12,371 bases of DNA from the NCBI GenBank assembly GCA_948467695.1, contig CAOKFJ010000022.1, positions 1 through 12,371 on the forward strand, in the 5' to 3' direction. Under the pieces are notes generated by a model. The model saw only the letters and a list, made by a program, of their open reading frames with translations. It was not told the origin of the DNA and searched no databases. Origin of the DNA: an uncultured Allobaculum sp. GTDB lineage: Bacteria > Bacillota_I > Bacilli_A > Erysipelotrichales > Erysipelotrichaceae. The stretch's first letter is position 1, and the number at the start of each line of letters is the position of its first letter. Shown piece after piece: positions 7,400 through 12,371 of this stretch. The position numbers and the translations under genes were made by a program.

Positions 7400-7622
7400 C
7401 TCTTTTTTCGAACTTTTTTATTTCTTTTCGAACCGCCCAGAAGCGAAGCGCTAATGATTGTGAAAGCTGTCTCTGTAATCCCTGTCATAAGATAGGAAGC
7501 ACATCGGACAAAAAAGAGTATACAATAAGACTCACTATATTTGTCAACCACAGAGCGCATTTCTTTTCAATGCGCTGCATATAGACCAGCCGGCGATGCG
7601 CCGGCTTGAACGAGGAGGCTTT
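7400..7622 (+). promoter_or_regulatory. Leader of the aminotransferase gene with two hairpins
   Basis: This gene-free stretch must carry the aminotransferase promoter. TACAAT (in GTATACAATAAG near 7520) and TATATT (near 7538) are possible -10 boxes, but neither has a clear -35. Two hairpins precede the RBS. The first is AGCGCAT (7554-7560) with ATGCGCT (7570-7576). The second is AGCCGGC (7588-7594) with GCCGGCT (7600-7606). The sequence ATGCGC recurs at 7596-7601 in the second hairpin, so the left arm of the first could pair there instead. The second hairpin has no T-tract, so a plain terminator is excluded. No T-box or riboswitch consensus was recognised. Confidence 0.45.
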
Positions 7623-8801
7623 ATGAAACTCGCCCGACGCATGGATTACCTGCACACTTCGGTATTCACCGATCTTCGACACGATAAGGAAGAAATGGAA
7701 AAAAATTCGCAGACCAAAGTTCTCGACTTTTCTCTGGGATCTCCGGACATTCCGCCCGCATCTGCCGTGATTGAAACGCTCAGCACGCAGGCGCAGGATG
7801 CCGCCAATTACCGCTACGCTGTCAATCCCCTGCCCGAACTGGTGCAGACCATTCAGGAATGGTACCAGACGCGCTATGGCGTCCGTCTGGATGCGGATGA
7901 AATCTGCCTGCTTCAGGGATCGCAGGAAGCGCTTGTCAACCTGCCGCTTCTCTACTGCAACCCCGGGGACGGCTATCTCATTCCCGACCCCTACTATCCC
8001 GCCTACCTTGACGCACCCTCGATGGCGGAGGCTGACATTCTGTTCATGCCGCTCAAAGAGGAAAACGATTATCTCATCGATCTCGATGCCATTACCGAGC
8101 AAGAGCGAAAGAAAGCCAAAATCATGCTCGTCAATTATCCAAACAACCCGACAGGCGCCTGCGCACCCGACTGGTTTGTGGAAAAACTCATCCGCTTCGC
8201 GAAAGCCAACGACATTCTCGTCGTGTACGACAGCGCCTACAGCGAACTTGTCTTCAATGGACAGAAACCGAAGAGCTTTCTTTCCTACGCCGGCGCAAAA
8301 GAAGTCGGCGTTGAGCTTAACTCTTTTTCCAAATCATACGGCATGGCCGGCGCGCGTCTGGGCATTCTTGCCGGATGCCCTGAAGTGATCGAAGCGTACA
8401 GAAAGCTCAAATCCAACATGGACTACGGCGTCTTTCTTCCTGTGCAGTATGCGGGCATCACCGCGCTCAAAACCGGATCGAATGTTGTCGAGCAGACCAG
8501 ACAGACATATGAAGCGCGCCGCCGTCTGATCGCCAGCGAATTTGGCAAAGCCGGATGGGATCTGCATATGCCAGACGGAACGATGTTTGTATGGGCGCGC
8601 ATTCCCGACCAGTGGGAAAACTCTTTTGATTTCGCCCGCGACCTGCTTCATGAAACCGGTATTCTTGTGACTCCCGGCACGGCGTTTGGTCCCCAGGGAA
8701 AGAAATACGTTCGCCTGGCTCTAGTCGTTTCCAGCTACACAATACGCGCCGCCGCAAAGCGTCTGATGGATTCCCGTTTCTTCCTGCAGCTCAATCAGTA
8801 G
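7623..8801 (+). CDS. PLP-dependent class I/II aminotransferase, LL-diaminopimelate aminotransferase-like
   Basis: The ATG at 7623 is chosen over the in-frame ATG at 7596 because GAGGAGG (7612-7618) sits just before it and 7596 lies inside a hairpin. The 392-residue product is a full-length fold-type I aminotransferase. YRYAVNPLPEL (63-73) is the substrate-side segment. GSQEAL (99-104) binds the PLP phosphate. NYPNNPTG (171-178) contains the conserved Asn. YDSAYSEL (202-209) has the Asp that contacts the PLP ring nitrogen. SFSKSYGMAGARLG (234-247) contains the Schiff-base Lys237. Arg364 in KKYVRLAL fits the alpha-carboxylate-binding Arg. Overall layout, including KSNMDYGVFLPVQYAGI, is closest to DapL-type enzymes, which convert tetrahydrodipicolinate and glutamate to LL-diaminopimelate for lysine and peptidoglycan. 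The usual NMTGWR after the lysine is GMAGAR here, so another amino acid substrate is possible. The gene is single, with a terminator 105 nt downstream. Confidence 0.9.
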   Translation: MKLARRMDYLHTSVFTDLRHDKEEMEKNSQTKVLDFSLGSPDIPPASAVIETLSTQAQDAANYRYAVNPLPELVQTIQEWYQTRYGVRLDADEICLLQGSQEALVNLPLLYCNPGDGYLIPDPYYPAYLDAPSMAEADILFMPLKEENDYLIDLDAITEQERKKAKIMLVNYPNNPTGACAPDWFVEKLIRFAKANDILVVYDSAYSELVFNGQKPKSFLSYAGAKEVGVELNSFSKSYGMAGARLGILAGCPEVIEAYRKLKSNMDYGVFLPVQYAGITALKTGSNVVEQTRQTYEARRRLIASEFGKAGWDLHMPDGTMFVWARIPDQWENSFDFARDLLHETGILVTPGTAFGPQGKKYVRLALVVSSYTIRAAAKRLMDSRFFLQLNQ

Positions 8802-8906
8802 AAACATCATGACCATCCATTCAGCAGCTTCATCCGTTCAAGCTGATATGCACAACATGCAAAACGATGGAACGGAACGATTAAACAAACCGACAGTAAA
8901 ACGATC

Positions 8907-8956
8907 AAAGAGGATCTGATATGCGTAGCCACGCGTCATCAGATCCTCTTTTCGTA
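8907..8956. terminator. Bidirectional terminator between convergent aminotransferase and GH16 genes
   Basis: A perfect 14-bp stem, AAAGAGGATCTGAT (8907-8920) with ATCAGATCCTCTTT (8938-8951), is followed by T-rich sequence on the plus strand and has a short inner GCGT/ACGC pairing. It lies between two convergent genes, and on the minus strand it ends in CTCTTTGATCGTTTT, so it can serve both. The rest of 8802-9040 holds no supported gene. Confidence 0.85.
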
Positions 8957-9040
8957 TATACAGCTTTTTCTATTTACAGTTCTCTATGACAAATGCCGCG
9001 GCAGTATCCGCTTCGAATCATGTCCGGGGCAATGTCAGGC

Positions 9041-12000
9041 TTATTTGCGCTTTGCGGCAAATTCTTCGAGAAGCGCTTCGCTTGGTTTGAGTCGAACAGA
9101 CATCCACGAATGATTCAGCGAAGAAACAGAAGCGTTTACGCTTTCCTGATCCTGCGGATTGTCTGCGGCTTCTTTCGCCTCGCTGAGGGTTGTATTCAGC
9201 GTCTGCAGAGCGGCATTTTCGATATACGCGCTCAGATCCGCTTTTTCAATGTGACCAATCAGCCATGTCAGCAGCGTGACATCAATAGTCGCATCCGCTT
9301 CAACCAGACGATCGAATGCGGCACTCAGCTCGTCTTCCATCCGTTTGACCATTTCCGGTGTCGCGATTTCCGGAATCGTTTCCGTCACGGTGTAGTTGGG
9401 ATATGTGCCGATCATCAGCATGATGTTCTTGGTCTGCACGTTCTGGCACGCTTCAAGGAAGCTCGCGAAACTTTCCGGTGTGTAGTCTTCCGCTTTTACA
9501 GCGTTGACGCGATCAAGCAGTGCGCGTACGCCCTCAAGCGAAACTTTCTCTTTGAGAACAACTTCGAAAGAGGCTTTGACATTGTCTGTATTGCTCGCGT
9601 TGGGCACCTGCGAAAGATCGAGAACGCCATCTACAACATATGTTCCCGGCTGTGCGAAATCAATTGCTTCAATCGCTTCTTCATTCCATGTCACCGGCAC
9701 TTCTTTGACGTATGTATTGTCAAAGATGGCGCTGACGTTTGCGGGAAGAGTCACATCATCGAGGGTAATTTCGCCAGCAGTGCCTTTGAAGGCATCCAGC
9801 GCGCTGACGCTCGATACGTTGTAGATCGTTCCGGCTTCATTGACATCGCCGACCTTGCCGTCCGCTTCAAACAGCGCTGCGATCTCCGTTTCGCTGAGCG
9901 CCGAGGTACAGAGCGTTACGTCATCCATCAGTCCGGTGTATCCGCCTTTGTTTCCGGCTTTATGACGGCCAAGCAGCAGGCGCGGATCGCATCGGTCGTC
10001 CGCTTCCATCGTGATGTTCTTGCCGCCGACTTTGACACCGTTCTGATAGAGCGTCATTGTCGCTTTCTTCGCACTTGCATCGGTCACTTTTTGCGTCACC
10101 GCAAGGTGTGTCCATTCATTGGCGGGAATATTCGTGTTGGCGTAGTTGTTTTCAATGCCAAGATACGATCCCACTTTGCCCTGATACATAAACAGCCAGG
10201 GACGTCCGCCATTCGTGCCGGTCTGCTGAGCGAGAATGATCTGATCCGATCCCGCATTGACCGATTCGGGTTTCACCCACATCGAGAGCGTGAAGTCTTC
10301 ATCGCTCTTGAGATGCGCGCTCTGATCAGCGGTTTTAAGCGGGGCGTAGACGCGAGTGTTCAAGCCGCGCAGCTTGAGCGCCTTGTCATGGCCGTCTTTT
10401 CCGTTTTCAAATGATGGAGCCTGTCCGTCATCGTACGTAATATCGAGTCCCGCTTTATGAGCGGTGTATACATCATCCAGCTGCCAAGAAGCGAACAGAT
10501 TGGATTTGATATCCAGTTCTTCCGGTGCGGGCAGCGGCAGATAGTCAGGCTCGGAAGCCGTGATGTTTTCTCCAACTTCGATTTCCGTCACGCCGAATTT
10601 GCCCTGTGTCATATTCGCCTCTTTGATCACAAGACGGGTGTGGAGATTGTTTTCAACGGTCTGATCAAGCGTGATCGTCTTCGACTCAGCGACTGCCGAA
10701 TCGCTCTGCCAGTTCAGGCGCACATCTTCTTTGATGGTTCTCCAGTTTTCACCGTCATCGGAGATCTGCACATCGACAAGCGTCGGCGCCATCGACTTCG
10801 CGTTCTGCGCGTGCATGACGATGGTGTTGAATTTTGCCGGTTTTCTCCAGTCGATATACAGCATCTGCGGCAGTTCTGCCTGTTCCATGTTTTCACCGGT
10901 GCGTGTCTTGCGTCCGCTGAGCATCGTCGTCGTCAGATCATTGTCGTTGAGATAGTTGGCTGGCGTTGCATCCCATTCCGTTCCGGAGAGGCCGAACAGC
11001 GAGATGTACGCCGCGTCGGACATGTTTCTGCCTTCCTGCATTTCCGGCAAATCCGGTTGTCCGATCTGCCAGTCGGTTCCGTTTTTCTTGAAGACACGGT
11101 AGTAGTCGATATCAAAAGTGCGCTCTTCCGGATGGTTCTTTCCATCGACGCTGCCGATCCAGCCGTTTTCATGATGGTTGATCGAGAACATCGGAATCAT
11201 GCGGTAGTTGATCTGAATATTGTGCTTCCATAAGAATTCGCCATCCACATACAGCGAGAATCCCGTTTCGTCCCAGAGCAGACCATAGGTGTGGTAATCC
11301 TTGGACATATCTTCATCAAAGCGGAATTCTTTGGTCGCGTAGGTCATGCGCGTATCGCCCTTGGGATGAATGGTGAAATCGAGTGTGTAGTTGTCCAGGA
11401 ATTCGAAGACATCGACTTCGCCGCGGTCAATCGCGTCGTCCTGCATGCCGATAAACCAGAAGGCAGGCGCTAGACCTTCGCCTTTGTTCTGCGAAAGGAA
11501 CTTGCATCGTGTTTCGAAATAACCGTACTGCGTCGCACCCGCATCGCTGTAGGTCTGATGATTTTCAATTGGCGCTTCCGCTCCGCGGAAAGTATTCAGA
11601 TAGTCTTTTCCTCCCGCCATGAATCCGGCAAACTTCGAGTTCCAGTTGTTTTTCTGCGATGTGTTGCTCCACAGATAGCGATCCGCTGCGGGCTGGTTTC
11701 GGGGACCGGAGAGTTTTTCCAGGTAGTAGGGCTGGAAGTTTTCTGCGTTCATGTCGTTTTCGCCGTTGACATAGATCTGCAAAGACTGGTTGTCCGCTCC
11801 ATCCGCATCGATGAAGCGCGAACGTGTGCGCGTTCCGCTTTTTTCGCGTTTCGCTGTATCGCTCCACCAGGGCATGTAGTCCATCAGCCACATGTCGTTG
11901 AGCGTTCCGTTGAACTCGTCTGACAGTTCTTCGTAGTACGTGTAGTCGGCAGCGAGTTCAGCGGGAAGATCCGGACGAATCCCGTCGGCTTCATCCGCTG

Positions 12001-12076
12001 CGAAGACTAACGCGCTTTGAGGCATCAGGCTCGAAGCGCAAAGCAGTCCAGCAAGCATTGCTTTCTTGAATTTCAT
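9041..12076 (-). CDS. Secreted modular GH16-family glycoside hydrolase
   Basis: The start at 12076 has GAGGA 6 nt upstream. An in-frame ATG at 12154 is rejected because it lacks an RBS and would bury the signal peptide. The product has 1011 residues. A Sec signal peptide covers 1-27 (cleavage near VFA-A). Residues about 45-330 form the GH16 jelly-roll catalytic domain, with GYFETRCKF (185-193), APAFWFIG (203-210) and the active-site motif EVDVFE. Glu220 is the expected nucleophile, Asp222 the helper and Glu225 the acid/base. YGLLWDETGFSLYVDGE (264-280) is also typical. Residues about 350-502 resemble an F5/8C discoidin (CBM32-like) domain, and about 525-740 a LamG/ConA-like domain. Residues about 752-841 form a Big_4 Ig-like domain and about 843-1000 a FIVAR-like helical region. 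There is no LPXTG motif, so anchoring is unclear. GH16 enzymes cut beta-glucans, galactans or mucin O-glycans. The substrate here cannot be read from sequence. The gene is monocistronic. Confidence 0.92.
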   Translation of the reverse strand: MKFKKAMLAGLLCASSLMPQSALVFAADEADGIRPDLPAELAADYTYYEELSDEFNGTLNDMWLMDYMPWWSDTAKREKSGTRTRSRFIDADGADNQSLQIYVNGENDMNAENFQPYYLEKLSGPRNQPAADRYLWSNTSQKNNWNSKFAGFMAGGKDYLNTFRGAEAPIENHQTYSDAGATQYGYFETRCKFLSQNKGEGLAPAFWFIGMQDDAIDRGEVDVFEFLDNYTLDFTIHPKGDTRMTYATKEFRFDEDMSKDYHTYGLLWDETGFSLYVDGEFLWKHNIQINYRMIPMFSINHHENGWIGSVDGKNHPEERTFDIDYYRVFKKNGTDWQIGQPDLPEMQEGRNMSDAAYISLFGLSGTEWDATPANYLNDNDLTTTMLSGRKTRTGENMEQAELPQMLYIDWRKPAKFNTIVMHAQNAKSMAPTLVDVQISDDGENWRTIKEDVRLNWQSDSAVAESKTITLDQTVENNLHTRLVIKEANMTQGKFGVTEIEVGENITASEPDYLPLPAPEELDIKSNLFASWQLDDVYTAHKAGLDITYDDGQAPSFENGKDGHDKALKLRGLNTRVYAPLKTADQSAHLKSDEDFTLSMWVKPESVNAGSDQIILAQQTGTNGGRPWLFMYQGKVGSYLGIENNYANTNIPANEWTHLAVTQKVTDASAKKATMTLYQNGVKVGGKNITMEADDRCDPRLLLGRHKAGNKGGYTGLMDDVTLCTSALSETEIAALFEADGKVGDVNEAGTIYNVSSVSALDAFKGTAGEITLDDVTLPANVSAIFDNTYVKEVPVTWNEEAIEAIDFAQPGTYVVDGVLDLSQVPNASNTDNVKASFEVVLKEKVSLEGVRALLDRVNAVKAEDYTPESFASFLEACQNVQTKNIMLMIGTYPNYTVTETIPEIATPEMVKRMEDELSAAFDRLVEADATIDVTLLTWLIGHIEKADLSAYIENAALQTLNTTLSEAKEAADNPQDQESVNASVSSLNHSWMSVRLKPSEALLEEFAAKRK

Positions 12077-12102
12077 AGATTTTCCTCGTTCTTTTTCTCG
12101 AT

Positions 12103-12129
12103 GATGGCAAATCAAGCAGCATTGCCATC
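12103..12129 (-). other. Hairpin in the GH16 5' leader
   Basis: GATGGCAA (12103-12110) and TTGCCATC (12122-12129) form a perfect 8-bp stem with an 11-nt loop. The hairpin ends about 15 nt upstream of the GAGGA ribosome binding site. It may stabilise the mRNA or act in post-transcriptional control. It has no T-tract close enough to be a normal terminator. Confidence 0.5.
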
Positions 12130-12131
12130 TC

Positions 12132-12161
12132 TTGATTTTATGTACAGTCGACATAAATCAA
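12132..12161. promoter_or_regulatory. Operator-like inverted repeat at the predicted GH16 transcription start
   Basis: TTGATTTTATGT (12132-12143) and ACATAAATCAA (12151-12161) are inverted arms that match fully apart from one extra T, around a 7-nt spacer. The repeat begins 2 bp downstream of the predicted -10 box (12164-12169), so it would cover the start site. That is a typical place for a repressor operator. No regulator gene is in the window. Confidence 0.5.
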
Positions 12162-12163
12162 TG

Positions 12164-12172
12164 TTTATACCA
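12164..12172 (-). promoter_or_regulatory. Extended -10 promoter element of the GH16 gene
   Basis: On the minus strand the sequence reads TTGGTATAAA, which contains TGG-TATAAA and so fits an extended -10 (TGnTATAAT) with five of six -10 bases. No good -35 is visible 17 bp upstream, which fits an extended -10 or an activated promoter. The predicted leader is about 80 nt. Confidence 0.5.
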
Positions 12173-12242
12173 ACGGTAACAGAGGCAGAAGAATCGGTCT
12201 ATAAAGATTGAATACATGCGGATAATCGGCGACATTTCGTCT

Positions 12243-12273
12243 TTGCAGGACATTTTAGCGACCTTGCAGGACA
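12243..12273. repeat. Direct repeat TTGCAGGACA spaced 21 bp, upstream of the GH16 promoter
   Basis: TTGCAGGACA occurs at 12243-12252 and again at 12264-12273, an exact 10-bp repeat with 21-bp spacing, about two DNA turns. On the minus strand the similarity extends to 15 bases with two differences (TGTCCTGCAAGGTCG and TGTCCTGCAAAGACG). It lies about 75-105 bp upstream of the predicted -10. Same-face direct repeats with this spacing are typical of AraC-type or response-regulator activator sites. Confidence 0.5.
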
Positions 12274-12356
12274 CAGCATATATTTCGGGCATATAAAAGT
12301 CCCGACCTCATAAATCCGCATGCTCCTGCTCTTCATTTTTTGAATGCATGACACGT

Positions 12357-12371
12357 AAAAAAGCCGCCACG
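12357..12371 (-). terminator. Possible terminator arm of a gene beyond the right edge
   Basis: At the right edge the minus strand reads CGTGGCGGCTTTTTTACG, a GC-rich segment followed by six T residues. This looks like the second arm and T-tract of a terminator whose first arm lies outside the window. If so, the gene upstream of GH16 is on the same strand but separately terminated. Confidence 0.35.

Noticed and set aside
7596..7622. In-frame upstream ATG for the aminotransferase
   Set aside because: It lies within a stable hairpin and lacks an RBS, while the ATG at 7623 has GAGGAGG directly upstream and gives the normal family N-terminus.
8809..8919. 36-codon frame downstream of the aminotransferase
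   Set aside because: There is no RBS, it runs into the terminator stem, and composition is unremarkable.
8993..10414. Plus-strand reading frame of 473 codons
   Set aside because: It is antisense to the GH16 gene, whose domains and RBS are clear. The product is Phe/Arg/Cys-rich and lacks any recognisable motif. The same applies to 10457-11233 on the plus strand.
12077..12154. N-terminal extension of the GH16 protein to an ATG at 12154
   Set aside because: The added 26 residues overlap the operator-like repeat and leader hairpin, have no RBS and would place the signal peptide internally.

Overview
The window is about 51% G+C by eye. It carries low-GC Gram-positive style signals: strong AGGAGG-type ribosome binding sites, intrinsic terminators with T-tracts, a tRNA gene with an encoded CCA, and secreted modular proteins with Big_4/FIVAR-type C-termini. 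This points to a member of the Bacillota, plausibly a gut Erysipelotrichia-like organism. That placement is inference from protein style and not from a marker gene.

Layout, left to right. (1) 1-3328, minus: a large YfhO-family polytopic membrane protein. It runs off the left edge and carries an unusually long acidic cytoplasmic tail. (2) 3329-3925: a gene-poor gap of about 600 bp. (3) 3926-5346, plus: a MATE-family efflux transporter broken by a frameshift that is best explained by a 10-bp loss in a conserved motif, followed by a strong terminator. (4) 5487-5720, minus: a 77-residue protein of unknown function with an excellent RBS. (5) 5949-7091, minus: a secreted protein with three DUF5648-type repeats and a beta-rich C-terminal half, with its own perfect terminator. 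(6) 7285-7358, minus: tRNA-Trp(CCA) with a recognisable promoter and terminator. (7) 7623-8801, plus: a PLP-dependent aminotransferase resembling LL-diaminopimelate aminotransferase, with a leader containing two hairpins. (8) 9041-12076, minus: a 1011-residue secreted GH16 glycoside hydrolase with discoidin, LamG-like, Big_4 and FIVAR-like modules. Its upstream region has an extended -10 box, an operator-like inverted repeat, a leader hairpin and a direct repeat spaced 21 bp.

The genes do not form one operon. Almost every gene has its own terminator and orientation changes repeatedly, so these look like independent transcription units. Three themes recur: envelope functions (YfhO, MATE), secreted or surface proteins that may bind or cut extracellular glycans (GH16, DUF5648 protein), and housekeeping (tRNA-Trp, aminotransferase). 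I found no CRISPR array, phage gene, transposase or rRNA. No clearly new multi-gene system is visible. The most interesting items are the acidic YfhO tail, the decayed MATE gene and the regulatory architecture upstream of the GH16 gene.
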